A DNA stretch of 64,000 nucleotides. It comes from Lineus longissimus. Taxonomy: Eukaryota > Nemertea > Pilidiophora > Heteronemertea > Lineidae. Below are positions 21,640-33,595 of the stretch, piece after piece (the stretch's first letter is position 1; each line of letters starts with the position of its first letter). The DNA is taken from contig NC_088308.1 in NCBI RefSeq assembly GCF_910592395.1, forward strand, positions 12,727,001 through 12,791,000, read 5' to 3'. Under the pieces are notes generated by a model. The model made no database searches and was not told the origin of the DNA. It saw only the letters and a list, made by a program, of their open reading frames with translations. The translations under genes and the position numbers were made by a program.

Positions 21640-22300
21640 AGCTTAGCTGCCAAGCTGAGCTAGTCAAATGACTAAATGGTAGAATGATGTATGTCGGTTC
21701 ATCCATCTGTCCGTCCATCGAGACAAGGTAAACGCTCTAACTTGAGACTGCTTTGAGATTTTCTTTTTCATATGTGGTAAAAGTGTAGCACATCAGTAGG
21801 CGCTGGTCACTATTGAAAATTGCATTGATCCAAAAATTGCACTTTCTCCTTTACAACACGACAGAATTTCATGAAATTTATATGGTAGGTGTATCTACTG
21901 AGGATACATCATTAATCAAACAAGCTTTTTGTTAAACCTAATTTTCAAGGTCACAGAGTTTAAAGTTCAAAAGTTCATCATTGGTCCCTTGACTAACATC
22001 GTACTTATTTGAGACTGCTTCACGATTTTCTTTTCATAGGTGGTAAATGGGTAGCACATCAGTTGGTGCTGTTCACTACTGAAAATCGCGTCGATCCAAT
22101 TCACAGTTTCTCCACCAGAGAGTGTTTGTTGAAATCAGAAAAAAATTAGCATTTTCTCCTTTACAACATGACAGAATTTCATGAAATTTATATGGTAGGT
22201 GTATTTGCTGTGGATACATCACGTCATATCACACAAGTTTTTTGTTTGACCCAATATTCAAGATCGCACCACATGTCAAAATTGACCAAAAAACATGAAT
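21640..22300 (+). repeat. Hairpin-started repeat related to HINE families
   Basis: It begins with the foldback TAGCTTAGCTG-ccaagctgagcta and a gtccgtcc stretch. Two internal monomers with tatggtaggtgtat and ggatacatca follow (about 21880-21980, 22180-22290). The receptor-type motif is damaged here (caaggtcacagagtttaa). Confidence 0.6.
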
Positions 22301-22623
22301 TTGAAGGTAGTGTCTTCGTCAGTCTTTCACGACCCGCGAGCGTGTTCACAAGCGATTTGCGCCATAATTTGCTGTAGAAAGCATGCAGGTATTTGGTAGC
22401 AGACGTTCGATCTGAGCACCACCTTTCGAAAGGCTGGTGCGAAAATGCGGAATTACAGGTGAAACGAAGGGAATTCAAAGATTTCTAATGGAATACCTAT
22501 TGTCGACCACAGCTCGACGATGACACCGTAAGATGAGAATTCTTCTGTCGACCCAGGGTCAACGATGGCTACCTAAGAGTTAATTAAAACCTTTTGAACA
22601 TATCTAAAAAACTTTATTTTTAG

Positions 22624-22823
22624 AGATTCTACTTGCCATCTTCTCGCCAGCTGAACCGACTCTATTCAAAGACAAAGTCTCCTGTGTTCAATCATTTCAA
22701 TGAAAGTCTGACTGGATCAACTACCATTCGAGCCTTTAAGCATCAATCTCGATTTTGTGATGAGTTGGAGCGAAGAATGGATAGGAATCTCATGCATTAT
22801 TTTGCAATGTTTTCATCCAATAG
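22624..22823 (+). CDS. ABCC transporter exon: TMD2 cytoplasmic loop
   Basis: Acceptor is ttttag and donor is AG before gtaaag. It enters in phase 0 and leaves in phase 2. The peptide starts RFYLPSSRQLNRLYSKTKSP and continues through FNESLTGSTTIRAF, the conserved ABCC motif in the long cytoplasmic extension before the last TMD2 helices, ending in FSSNR. Its length of 200 bases and phase pattern match the equivalent vertebrate ABCC1 exon as I recall it. It joins cleanly to the preceding exon 22 kb upstream and to the next one 1.5 kb downstream. Confidence 0.93.
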
Positions 22824-22997
22824 GTAAAGTATTGATATGGGTGTAATTAGTGTTTTATAGTCCAAGACATCAAACTTCTCCAAATGCACCAAATCTGATC
22901 ACTGGACATTGGATCACAGGCACATGAAGATCAAAGCACCAGCCCTACTGAAAACATTCATTACATAGTAGAAGGCATTTAGAAGTTTTTAAAAATT

Positions 22998-23150
22998 TTT
23001 AGCTCACCTCAGGGGAGCTTATACGACACCATGGCGTCCGTTGTCATCGTCGTCCATTAGCGGAGCACGTTTCGTCACCGCTAGGGCTAGATGTCTAAAA
23101 CTGCAGCAGTGCATGATTACTCTGGCATGTCCAAATTTTGTCTATTGGCG
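22998..23150 (+). repeat. HINE-A 5' fragment
   Basis: tttttagctcacctcagggg, then gcgtccgttgtcatcgtcgt and gcacgtttcgtcaccgctag. It is cut off after about 150 bases. The rest of this 1.5-kb intron, apart from the hairpin at 23503, shows nothing recognised. Confidence 0.65.
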
Positions 23151-23502
23151 CACCGCCAGAGCGGGTCATTTCCTGGAATTTCCTGGATATGATTTTCTGG
23201 TTGTTTAATCGAGATTCTCGATAAAGGAACAGTAATTCAAGTATGAATTATCTATTATAGAGCAGCTTTTTATGAAAATTGCCTTCTATTTATCGATTTT
23301 GAAGGGCCTACCACGGGACTATAACCAACATTCACAGTGCATGTTGCGCAATTATAACTACAGAAAGAAGTACCCAACAGTTCGCTGGTATTATTGCGCA
23401 CTGTCCGCCGGTAAACTTACAACAAATCGTTGTCAATTGTAGCTCAAAGAAACTTTTTCGGGTTGGATGTGGTATATGATTAATAAAAAACTGCACTTGT
23501 GT

Positions 23503-23608
23503 CTGATCCGAGTATCCAGACTGCACAAGATGATTTACTACGACCGGAAAGCTCTCGAGCTTTCCGGCTGAAGAAAATCATCTCCTGCAATCTGGATACT
23601 CGGATCAG
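23503..23608. repeat. 106-base hairpin (near-perfect palindrome)
   Basis: Outer arms CTGATCCGAGTATCCAGA and TCTGGATACTCGGATCAG match exactly. The core is CCGGAAAGCT-ctcg-AGCTTTCCGG. A gatgattt/aaatcatc pair lies between. Weaker symmetry extends about 35 bases further on each side. Could be a foldback MITE or a precursor-like hairpin. Confidence 0.85.
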
Positions 23609-24281
23609 CCACTCATGCGGTTTTCTTATTGTATAATGTACAAGCCACATACTCAAGTGATAGAAATGCTTTACGACTGCACTATGCAGCCATAAATTAC
23701 CAGTCAATTTGCCATACCTCGTGGTCAGTTTTGGAGTGCGGAACGATGGGCATATATTGCTATGGAAAAATGTGTATTTAAAGCCAAGATGTCAGCCAAA
23801 TGTTTATATTTCAACAGTATGCTGGCGTTCACACACAGCCCGACCTCAGGGCAGGCACCTGATTATGCCACATCACCAATATAACGGCACATCTGCTAAC
23901 CACACCTGCACCTCAGTATGGGAGACTCCAATGTGGGCAAGACTCAACTGACAAATCTTGTTTTGTTCAAAATTGTTCAACCTGTCAACAGGTCAGTTTC
24001 TAATAAAAACTCAGCAACCAAGCACAATAATACAGCCCGCCCCAAGGATTTTTATTGACCAATTACACGAGGCCTCCTTTTATCCAGGATATGGATAAGC
24101 AAATTGCCAAATTCTAGTTTGATAAGTGTTGTCAGTAGGGCCAGGGTTTTGATCTTATGTGTCAGTGATTGGATATGGATATGCTATGTTGAAAATATAC
24201 TGGGCGTGTCAAAAACATGTTTGAAACTTTGAGACTTTAAGTCGTGCATCTTCAAATTGATTCAGTTTTGTTATGTTTCAG

Positions 24282-24408
24282 ATGGTTAGGCTGCAGGTTG
24301 GAAATCCTTGGAAGTTTAGTGGTATTTGGTGCTGCTCTCTTTGCTGTACTCGGACGTAGCAGCCTTACTGGAGGCCTGGTTGGACTTTCCATAACATATG
24401 GATTAGAG
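24282..24408 (+). CDS. ABCC transporter exon: last TMD2 helices
   Basis: The acceptor is tatgtttcag. The first base completes the arginine codon split across the preceding junction. The peptide begins WLGCRLEILGSLVVFGAALF, then AVLGRSSLTGGLVGLSITYG, and ends in LE at the donor gtgagg. WLxxRLE and the GLVGLSxxY pattern are hallmarks of ABCC TMD2, where two transmembrane helices meet a short extracellular turn. It is 127 bases with no defects. A tryptophan in this region is important for substrate specificity in human MRP1, and here the exon begins with the tryptophan of WLGCR. Confidence 0.93.
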
Positions 24409-25177
24409 GTGAGGCTCTGGTAGTTCAACCTGTTTCATTTGGACATCACAGTAATTGTAATTAATCTTTAGATCACACTCTTGCCCTGAACACATTGGTG
24501 TGTACACTCTAGCTCATATTAATATCAAAACCTATGATTTGTGTTATCTCCCAAAATACCAGACGGATTTTAATGTGGTATGCACAGGGTTGTCAGAAAT
24601 TTTTTGGTCATATGAACATTGTGATAACGATGTAATGTGTTGTTGTTTTCATTATGCAGTCGAGCATTTTAAAAAGGTCAAGAAAAAAACTGTTATAGTT
24701 CGGGAATTCGACAAAAATATCACTAGTGCTGTAGTACAGTAAGAACTAAGACTTTCTGGGTGTTTTCATTTTCATATCTCATCAGGGTTCCGAGCTTTCA
24801 TGTTTTTTCTGCAAAAATATCAACATGCAATAAATACTATTCCTATTGACATTTGAAAGAACCAAACCAAACGAAAACCTTGCACCTCCCATCCAACATC
24901 AGTACTCACCCGCATGGTCACAAGTCGATTTTACTATTGCATTCTTTTTCACTGTAATACTTAACTCAAAATAGATTAAATAAAGAAAACAGCCTCTTGT
25001 TATGGAATCATCGGCAAATTTAAACAGTGAGATAACTATTGGTAACCCGGTTTTGGCCTAAAAACCCATGAGACCACCTGTTGAGTGGGTTTCCAAAGGC
25101 CTAGAAAACTCCCCTTGTGATGTTTCAGCTAAAAGACGCATACAATTTTATATACCTTGTGGACAATCATTTTTCAG

Positions 25178-25279
25178 ATTACTGAAAATCTCAACTGGAT
25201 GGTACGAATGGCTACCAATATGGAGACAAATGTTGTTTCAGTTGAACGAGTGAAGGAATATGCAGAGGTGCAGAGAGAG
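25178..25279 (+). CDS. ABCC transporter exon: TMD2 to NBD2 linker
   Basis: A short exon of 34 codons in phase 0 at both ends, between a ttttcag acceptor and GAG followed by gtttgt. The peptide reads ITENLNWMVRMATNMETNVV, then SVERVKEYAEVQRE. The METNxVxVER pattern is the ABCC-specific end of the last transmembrane helix leading into the NBD2 linker. The donor (gtttgt) is weaker than its neighbours, but no better alternative is seen. The antisense strand has an unrelated open frame that I treat as a shadow. Confidence 0.92.
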
Positions 25280-26998
25280 GTTTGTACACAGATTTTGTTG
25301 AACTCACGTATGTACTGCATGCCCTGGAGACAGAGATGGAGACATGTATGTGTACACATCATTCAATTTGTTGTACTATGGAAAAGTTTGAAAGTCACAG
25401 TGTTGAAGTAAATCAAATGAAATATATCTCTTATCTTAAATGTCCGAATAAGATGGTTTAGGCACTTAATATATTTGACATAGTGCCTCGAGGCAGTTTT
25501 GATGAGAATCATGACCTTCTGTCAGCCTAGAGCAGGAACTGGATAAAAATTTTCAGGTTTTTATTCGCAATATTTTTCTACTATTTATTTGGTATTCCTG
25601 TTCAGAGCATCATAGTGCAGGCTATGATTCAACAAAATACTGGTCCTGATGTCATGACACAATGTACTATGAAGCATTGCAAAACACAAAATGTTATGTC
25701 ATTGGCACGGATGACACAAACATCCCATAGCAAAGTTTAAACAAATGATGTTTAAACATAGTATTTATACCTTAGTGCTAGGCCCTTGGGCTCATTGTTT
25801 ATAGTACATATTGTACTTAGTTACATACTTATCTTTAGTCTGATCTGACTCTCCACTTGGCCACAATGAGGCCATATCCAAAAATTCACCCTTAACTCTT
25901 TGAAACTGTTAAACGGCATTAGACGTTTGGGTAAATCAGGCACCAGTAACGTTGAACGACCTGTGCCCTTTGCATGCATTACTTTCTACAATCGGTTTGG
26001 CTGTGCTGGGCACTGCCTGGAATCGATCTGAGAGACATCTACAGTGATTCTAGATTACTGACAGCTTGTTCCAATATTTGTTCTTACTATGGTCGGGTGA
26101 TGGTTGGGTGTATATGGTGGTGGTAGGTAGCAGACGATTTTCTGTCAAAATGTCGGGTCAATTTAGATTTACAGCCAATGAGGTTTTGGATGCCTTAGAC
26201 AATGTTTTATTATGCAGTTTGTTGGTGGGGAGTTCTAGGAACATTTTCTGTGTTGTTTTTATGACTTTTTGTGGCTTCCTAGAAGAATCATAGTGGAATG
26301 TCTAGTTCCGCCAATCATTTCGGAATTCATTGAGGGGTGAAAACTATATTTCTTTAAAAAAATACTGTAAATCAGGTGTTTTACCCAAGTTGGAATGATA
26401 TGAAGCAAAGAAAAGTACTCAGAAAGACCTTTCAGGAGATATATAATGCAAGTAGCATCGATGATTTTTTGTTTTTGTTGAAAGTAGTGTTTTTCAAGAA
26501 AAATCGCACGTTCCTGGTATTGCAACAGAAAAAAATGATGCGATCTCAAAGAGTTAAAAGTGCCCTGTTAAGTCCTTAACCCAATAGAGAATCCTATTCT
26601 TTTTTTTGCACTTTCCATCTGTAACTGCCTATTTTTTTGAGGATTTCACAAATTCCCATATGAATTTGTCAAGGATCTTGAGGTATCCAAATCATTAATA
26701 TACAAGTTATATTCATATGAAAGCTGATACTCTAAATAATTCAAATATGCCCAAAAATTTGGAAGGGTCAGCTTTTGGTGACTTTTGGACTTGACCTGTG
26801 ACCTGGACATCGATATTAGATTCCCCGTCATCCAGATGTCCTAAATCATCGTCAAAGTCATCGAGGCCAAATTCACTTGATCGCTATGGAAAGATGCAAA
26901 TGGTGATCTTGCTGCACAAAAACGTCAGGTCCGCAATTTGGTTATTCACCATTGTGATTTTCCCCCGTGATTGAATAGAAACCCGCAAATTTTATTCA
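25280..26998. other. Intron sequence with scraps of repeats
   Basis: At about 25775-25798 the words gctaggcccttgggctc resemble a decayed HINE-B 3' stem. At about 25838-25876 there is a HINE-A scrap (gtctgatctgactctccact). The rest shows nothing recognised. Confidence 0.45.
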
Positions 26999-27286
26999 TT
27001 ATTTGGATAGCCCAGTGCATTCACTTAATGATATGAATACAATGATGTAGCCAGGGATTCCCAAGTAGGTTATTCCAGGCTGTTTTAAAGGACATCGTTG
27101 ATAAGGCCGTTCAGGGCGGTCGTCGCGGCTGGTAGCAAGGTGGTCCAGGGCTGCAATGGCTTTATCGGGTAAATTAATAAATGTATCATCATGAAATTTA
27201 ATGAGAGGAACATACAACCTACTAATGAAAGTCAAATGGGCTACATGTAACTCTAAACTTTCTACGAAGGTGGCATATTTCGTCAT
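26999..27286 (-). CDS. Possible relic coding segment, unknown
   Basis: 95 open codons (KYATFVESLELHVAHLTFIS, later NLPDKAIAALDHLATSRDD). The frame extends upstream through the palindrome at 27299-27410 as SYVQSKFIVLGQIM. The composition is protein-like but no family is recognised and no start or splice context is evident. Possibly a transposon relic. Confidence 0.2.
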   Translation of the reverse strand: MTKYATFVESLELHVAHLTFISRLYVPLIKFHDDTFINLPDKAIAALDHLATSRDDRPERPYQRCPLKQPGITYLGIPGYIIVFISLSECTGLSK

Positions 27287-27298
27287 TATTTGTCCAAG

Positions 27299-27410
27299 AA
27301 CAATAAATTTAGACTGGACATAAGATCTTGCATGACTTGAGCATTCAACTGTTAGGATTTCTACTGACCTGAGTCATGCAAGATCTTATGTCCAGTCTAA
27401 ATTTATTGTT
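27299..27410. repeat. Perfect 39-base inverted repeat, 34-base loop
   Basis: The left arm 27299-27337 starts AACAATAAATTTAGACTGGA. The right arm 27372-27410 is its exact reverse complement. The left arm, read on the minus strand, is continuous with the coding-like frame at 26999-27286, so the right arm looks like an inverted duplicate of it. Confidence 0.9.
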
Positions 27411-27836
27411 GAACTATCAGCCTACAATAGAAACACAATAACGTTGGCTCACATAAGAAGGCCACTGAAGGTGCAAACAGCTTTCTCATATCGTTATTCA
27501 TCTTCAGCATTACCACTCTTTGTCAGAATAACGCAAGTTAAAGTAAATTTCGTACGATGAATACAATGGCTATCATGCCATTCAGTCGGTATCAAAGGAA
27601 TAATGCATCATCTAGTCTTACGCAAATTTTTTAGTGGAAGCCTATTGCGGGCCCTATTGCTCACATGTTCATCAGGGCGAATCAGGATAATTGATCTGTA
27701 CCGGATTTATAAACAGGAAATGAGAACGTATATTTTCACCGCCCAAGAAAATGCAGAAAGTAGGCTAAAGCGCTCGTCATGCGAAATCCCCTTGGTCCAT
27801 AGACAGCTTTATTGATGTATGTGTTTTTATTTCTAG

Positions 27837-27983
27837 GATGAATGGTACAGGAAGGATTATAATGTCCCAACGAACTGGCCAAGCTACGGCAATGTAGCAT
27901 TTGAGCATTATTCTACACAATATCGAACAGGGCTGGATTTGGTTCTTAAAGGTGTTAGCTTCCACATAAAGGGAGGTGAAAAG
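27837..27983 (+). CDS. ABCC transporter exon: start of NBD2 (A-loop)
   Basis: 49 codons in phase 0 at both ends, acceptor ttatttctag and donor AAG before gtcagt. The peptide contains PTNWPSYGNVAFEHYSTQYR, then LDLVLKGVSFHIKGGEK. This is the first beta strands of an ABC ATPase: the WP motif, the aromatic A-loop residue that stacks on the adenine (the tyrosine of the QYR stretch), and the strand ending GGEK immediately before Walker A. Walker A itself is on the next exon, almost 24 kb downstream across a repeat-filled intron. Confidence 0.93.
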
Positions 27984-28077
27984 GTCAGTTTTTAATATTC
28001 CAAAGCTGCATGCCTAGTTATTCACATAATATTCACCTATATACCTTTATCTTAGTCATAGCATGCTCGTTGTGACA

Positions 28078-28600
28078 TCTCACCTTATGGGAGTCTATAC
28101 ACTAACGCAGTGTCAGTCGTCTGTCGTAGTCGTCTGTATTTTGTTGATAAAACATTGGCATGTTTCTTAACTACTAGGGCTATGAACTTGAAACATTGTT
28201 CACAGGTCGCCCAAGGTCAGGTGATCACTGAGTGAATTTCGGTCTGATCTCATCCTTACTTGGCCAAAAGTAGAAACCTAAAAATCGTGATATCACTCTT
28301 ATAAGTGATTCGTTTCACTAAAAAATGTATGGTAGGTTCTCCTAGCAAGGATACATCCAATACGATCCAGGTTTTTGATTTGACCTCATTTTTAAGGTCA
28401 CAGAGGTCAAATGGCATAAATTCGTCGTTTGAGTGTAACTATGGCACGTTTCTCAACCGCTAAAGCTATGAACTTGAAATTAGCGTCATATAACCTCTGG
28501 ACGCTGAATTGTGGTCTGATCTGATTCCCGACTTTGCCACCAGGGGGCCACAACTAAAAAAGTTAAAGAGTGCGATATCTTGCCTATTATGTCCCTGCTT
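28078..28600 (+). repeat. HINE-A copy, 3' truncated
   Basis: It starts ctcaccttatgggagtctat, with two monomers, AGGTCACAGAGGTCA at 28395 and CCACCAGGGGGC at 28537. It ends in mid-monomer near 28600, after which the words cttaacactttcagcac and cttaacacgtttagcgtca look like another, unidentified element. Confidence 0.8.
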
Positions 28601-29089
28601 AACACTTTCAGCACAAAACGGGTAGATCTATGTCTGGCCACTTAACACGTTTAGCGTCAAACGACGTAGATCTTTGTCGACTTAAAATGAATAGACAATT
28701 CAAGCCATAAAAATGCATGAAAATAAGCTTCAAATACATTGAAACTACACCCCCTCCATCTCTCCTCAGTAATTCAAACAAACACTGGTGGTAAGGCCTT
28801 GGCCACTCTGTCGGAAGAAGTTAGTTTGACAGGGTTCCTTATCAGTATATAACACAGCGAAAAGTCAAAAGTCGGTTAACTTTGGGATAATTTTGAGCTT
28901 ATATTGCCCATCTTCGAGGGGTGATTTCTGAATAACCAAGGAACAGATCGTTTTTATTGCAGGTGTGGATATCAAAGCTGGCATATCTGTGAATATTTAT
29001 ATGATTGGTTTTGGGGGTCAGCTGTCTTTGCAAAAAAAAATTATGTGAATAAAACAATTACTTTTTAGGGGGGGGGCACTGCCTCATTT
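28601..29089. other. Unassigned stretch
   Basis: Two imperfect repeats of cacttaacac-like words with gtagatct follow one another (28603-28675), possibly the end of a TTAA-targeting element. A G8 run lies near 29069. No gene. Confidence 0.4.
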
Positions 29090-30115
29090 TTGGCTCACCG
29101 TAGGGGAGTCTTAACAATACCGCAGTGTCCGTCGTCCGTCATCGTCAGTCGTCGTCGTCGTTGTCCGTCGTATCCTAGTTCAAAAACAGTGGCACGTTTT
29201 TTAACCGCTAGGCCTATGAACTTAAAACTTTGTACACATGACCCCCTAGGTCAGATGACCCGTGACACTAAATTTCTGTCCGATCTGATTCTCTACTTGG
29301 CCACCAGGGGCCCAAATGTGGATATCTAAAAAGTGTGATATCTCGCTTATTAGTGACTTGTTTTCGATAAAACTTTTGTGATAGGTACTCATAGCAAGGA
29401 TACATCATATATCTGACTGGTTTTTAATTTGATCTACTTTTCAAGGTCGCAGAGATCAAATGGCGTAAATTGGCCGTTTGAGTGTAACTATGGCACGTTT
29501 CTCAACCACCAAAGCTATGAGCTTGAAACTTGGTACATATAACCCCCTATATCAGATAACCTCTGGTGCTGAATTTCAGCCTGATCTGATTCTTGACTTT
29601 GCCACCAGGGGGCCAAAACAGAAAAAGTAAGAAGTGCAATAGCCTTCTTATTAGCAAATTGTTTTTGATGAAATTTTTATGGCAGGGACCCCTAGCAAGG
29701 TTACCTCAGATGTTGCACGATTTTTCGGATTTGACCTACTTTTTAATGTCGCAGAGGTCAAATGGCGTAAATTTGCCGTTTGAGTGTAACTATGGCAAGT
29801 TTCTCAACCGCAACAGTAATGAACTTGAAACTTTGAACAAATGACCCCCAAGGTCAGTTGACCTTTTAGACTGAATTTTGGTTCGGTCTGATTATTGACT
29901 TGGCCACCAGGGGGCCCAAACTCAAAACTCAAAAAGTGTGATTTCTCGCTTATTACTGATTTGTTTTTCATGGTAGGTACTCCTAGCAAGGATACATCAC
30001 ATATCTTACGGGTTTTTGATTTGACCCACCTTTCAAGTTCACAGAGGTCAAAGTTGAAAACTTTACCGTTCTTGGTACGTTTTGTCGTTGTTCAATGTAA
30101 AGAGTTTTAATTTTG
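29090..30115 (+). repeat. HINE-A copy, three monomers
   Basis: It starts ggctcaccgtaggggagtct with CGTC runs. CTCF-like CCACCAGGGGGC lies at 29602 and 29904. The inverted receptor half-sites AGGTCAGTTGACCT occur at about 29860. The direct repeats are mutated here. The 3' terminus is missing. Confidence 0.85.
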
Positions 30116-31142
30116 TGTAATGATGCATCTAAGAAGCCACTATTTGTATGCCAAGTTTCAGCCAGATCGGAATTCAAATATGGCCGAAATTGCATGTTTT
30201 GTGGGTTTTTCCTCGTATTGTGGCAATCCAAAGGTCGTGAGTTCAAACCCCGGTCAAGAACAGCCAAAAATATTTTTATTTTTCATCTTTTCCTTTTTTC
30301 TTTTCTGAGTTCTATCTTACATTTTCTTCATTTTTTTATTTATTTGGTGCCATAGATTTAATTAGGCGGCCATCTTGGAAATCGTTTTTTGCCGATTGCT
30401 GTAGTGTAACGAGTGATGAAATTGTTATGGTCAGGTGGATGTGTCTACATCACATATCACCCTGGTTTGTTATTTGACCTACCTGTCAGGGTCACTGAGG
30501 TCAAAGTTAAAAATATATTCACCATTGTCATACTGTAGCACTTTCTGTAACTGTCTACTAAAAATACTTATGGTCAACTGCTGCATAAATAGGTAGGTGG
30601 TGTTGGTATTTCTGTATCACATATGTATGAAGGATAGTTGCACATCAGCAAAAATAGTCTGGGGAGTTTGCAAAATTCGTCGGGGAGGGGGGGGGCATTT
30701 GTTTGCCATTTTGGTTATTTTCAAGTGCAAATTGTGGAATACACAGGCATGACATTCAGTTTTACTTATTTCCATTGAAAAGATGAGGTGTTTCTTAACA
30801 AGTGTAAATACTTTTCAGGGGGGGGGGGGCTCTCGCTCATTGGGGGAAATCTGCATGGGGGTTGAGTATCGGTCAAAGTTGAGGGGGGGTGTATTATGGG
30901 GGAATTATACCCTTTTCCTCCATCACATAACATAATAACTGGCCAATAAATAGTATTTATTACCATTGAAATCAGAAGAGAACATATCAACGAAACTGCA
31001 CAGAAAATAATGGTGGGATTATCTCTTCTGGAAGTATTTTTTCAATTCTAAATAGATATTTGGTGGTGTGGAATTAATCCTGCTTAAGAATCATGCTACA
31101 TGTATAGTATATAGGTCGTACCAAGGTGGGTATGACATGTGC
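30116..31142. other. Intron sequence with a tRNA-like B-box and G tracts
   Basis: At about 30229-30252 the words ggtcgtgagttcaaaccccgg are a good polymerase III B-box context, perhaps a SINE fragment. A HINE-like scrap with gggtcactgaggtcaaag lies near 30490. G runs of 9-10 occur near 30690 and 30822. No exon found. Confidence 0.5.
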
Positions 31143-31206
31143 TGTATCGTTGCTTTGAGTACCTACCATAATAATATCGTCGAAAACAAGTCGCTAATAA
31201 GCGAGA
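31143..31206 (-). repeat. HINE-A fragment, inverted
   Basis: The reverse complement reads aaaaagtgcaatatctcgct, then acgatattattatggtaggt. It sits head-to-head against the next + strand copy. Confidence 0.8.
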
Positions 31207-31217
31207 TATTGCACTTT

Positions 31218-31342
31218 TTGGCTCAACGTAGGGGAGTGTAGACAACACCGCTGTGTCCGTCGTCTGTATCCTGTTTTAAAAACAGTGGCATGTTTCTTAA
31301 ACGCTAGGGCTATAAACTTGAAACTTTATACAGACATGACCG
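31218..31342 (+). repeat. HINE-A 5' piece, left flank of the 6.25-kb element
   Basis: ggctcaacgtaggggagtgt to about cagacatgaccg. The same monomer resumes at 37596. Confidence 0.8.
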
Positions 31343-31636
31343 CCAGACCCCGTTAGCGAAAGATGAGCAAAATAGGTGGAATGCCTCTCAGCTGGATGTT
31401 TATAATAGGTCAGATAAGCTGATTGATTGCACTCCAAGGCCTTCCTCCTAGACATCTGCTATTGCACTACAGACACCACCTGCTGTGTTAGGTTTACCTG
31501 TCTTACTCACGGCCGTTAGACAACAATGTGCCTTAACAATTTATTTGATCACATGACTCCTGTGGAATCTCCGATCTGATTGGTTGATCTGCAAACATGA
31601 CGCCTTCGTGGTAATTTGCATGATTTATGAAGTAAT

Positions 31637-31687
31637 TTGACCAACTTTGTAACTTGACCAACTTTGTAACTTGACCAACTTTGAACG
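31637..31687 (+). repeat. Three 17-base tandem repeats
   Basis: ttgaccaactttgtaac occurs twice in full and a third time with a divergent end. A further ttgaccaactttga occurs near 32088. Confidence 0.9.
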
Positions 31688-32642
31688 CGTCGATTATGAT
31701 AATAAAAGGGAGGGACCCAAATCGGAAGTGAATAATAATTAGGTCATGTGCCAGGAATGGTTACTGCGTAATCAATTTTTGGGTACTTCGTCAACTGGCG
31801 GAGAAATTTGCTGATGCGCCAAATCCCGTGCGAGTTTCTTCGATATTTCGCCGGAAAATCAGTTTAAAACAGGTAAGATCGGTTCATATGCCAAGAATTC
31901 GTACATGGTAACGAAGAACCAATATCGAGGGACTCTTATGAACCAAGAATAGAAACTAGCAAGTCTTTATAAACGTAAACAGAATGATGAAAAGGGAAAA
32001 TTATATGGTAATTTCTCATCTTGGTGGTGTATGCTACAATGTGGAACCAACTACACGGCTCGTCGATGGTGTAGCAGGAGATTTGCTTGACCAACTTTGA
32101 AAATCGCGAGCCCGGATCTCCTGGTCGTATTCCTTATTATATACCAAGCCACTTTGGTTACTCAACCCGCCGTTGGCGCGGTGGTCGGCAGGCTATTCAT
32201 AGTAACAAGACCGAGGGATTTCTCCACAAGTAAAAATTACCTAGCTAACGGCCGTGTACTGGGTTCATTACACTTGGTGCAATATGGGTATGTGGATTAT
32301 ATCGAATGCACTCAATGTGTTGCTGAATTCGTGCCATGAATTGTTATATAATGTTATATAATGATGAGTCATGGATTGGTCAAGGAACAGTTGCTTCAAT
32401 GATTGTGATGCAGAGAAGCAGTGTATGCTTCTGCATTGGTTTCTATCTGATGTCCATGAAATTTTCGTTCAAAGTCACTCTACAAACCCTTGGCAGATTT
32501 GAAGCAATATTCCTGTTTGTCACTGTTACAATACACCTTGGGATTTCACCCCAGACTGACCATAAAATTCCTAGGCCAAGGTCTGCATGGTCTGTGTGTT
32601 AACAGAACAAGTAAAGATGAAACAGCATGCTTCATGCTAAAC

Positions 32643-33595
32643 CAAGGAGGATACCGCGGTGACGTCACGGCTTTTCCAAGATGGCGCTGCATATTGTAAA
32701 CAAACTCGATTCACGGCCAAGGGAAAATCAAGTCATCAAAAAAGTTAGATTTTTCGCATCAAATCAGAGTTATTAGTACTTTTCTGCTATGAAATAAGTC
32801 TTCAGACAATAAGCTATCATTTGAATAATGAAAAGTGCTGTTTTGATGGGGAAAAATAGGGTTTTTTAAACCAAATAGCCGGCACCGATCTTCCAAAATT
32901 AGCGATGGTTTCAAAACAGTCTCCCAGATATGGGGCAATCTCTTCATTATCATAATGGGATTTGGAGGCATGTTTACAGATTTTACAAGTTCAAGACCTG
33001 TAATACCTAAAACTCGCATAGATCCCCATAGATCCCCTCTATTTGTCGAGTTAGCGCCCCTGTAAGATCATGCATTTTCGGACACTAGAACGAAATCTTC
33101 CTGCGGATATCGCGGTTTCGGTGATGATTTAAGGAGAAATTGACTGTTCTCAGAGTTGTATGGGACAGAAATGAGTTCATAATTCATGAATACATGAATA
33201 TATTATGATATGGGCGGGCTTCTAAGTCAAAACAATAACAAACTCAACTGCATCTCTACCGTGTATCGCGTAGTGCATTGCCTAGTGTATTTCGTAGTGT
33301 ATTTTAGCGGAGACATTATTTCCCATAATTTCCGCACTTTGGCCACGCCAAACGTCTTTTTTATTCGTGGAAGTTAATCTGCTCTGTAAATTTTATTCTA
33401 CACAGGAAGAATCCATACTAGGTATTGCAATATTTCATGTCTATTGGTGTTTTAGTGTACAGGAGCGCACCAGACAGTGAGACGTGGAGAAGTGTTCAGC
33501 GCTGGTGCTGTCAGTAGACTGAATCTGATTGGCCATAGCGATCACTAATATGGGTCGGGATCACGTGATGTGACGTCACCGCGGTATCCTCCTTG
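32643..33595. mobile_element. 953-base DNA transposon, perfect TIR and 9-base duplication
   Basis: Terminal inverted repeats of 26 bases are identical, beginning CAAGGAGGATACCGCGGTGA. The target duplication ATGCTAAAC lies at 32634-32642 and 33596-33604. No transposase frame is present, so it is non-autonomous. A 9-base duplication with long TIRs fits Mutator-like elements best. Identical ends suggest a recent insertion. The ends contain GTGACGTCAC, a CRE-like palindrome. Confidence 0.88.

Noticed and set aside
30229-30252. tRNA gene
   Set aside because: Only a B-box-like word is present, with no paired acceptor stem or anticodon arm. More likely a SINE scrap.
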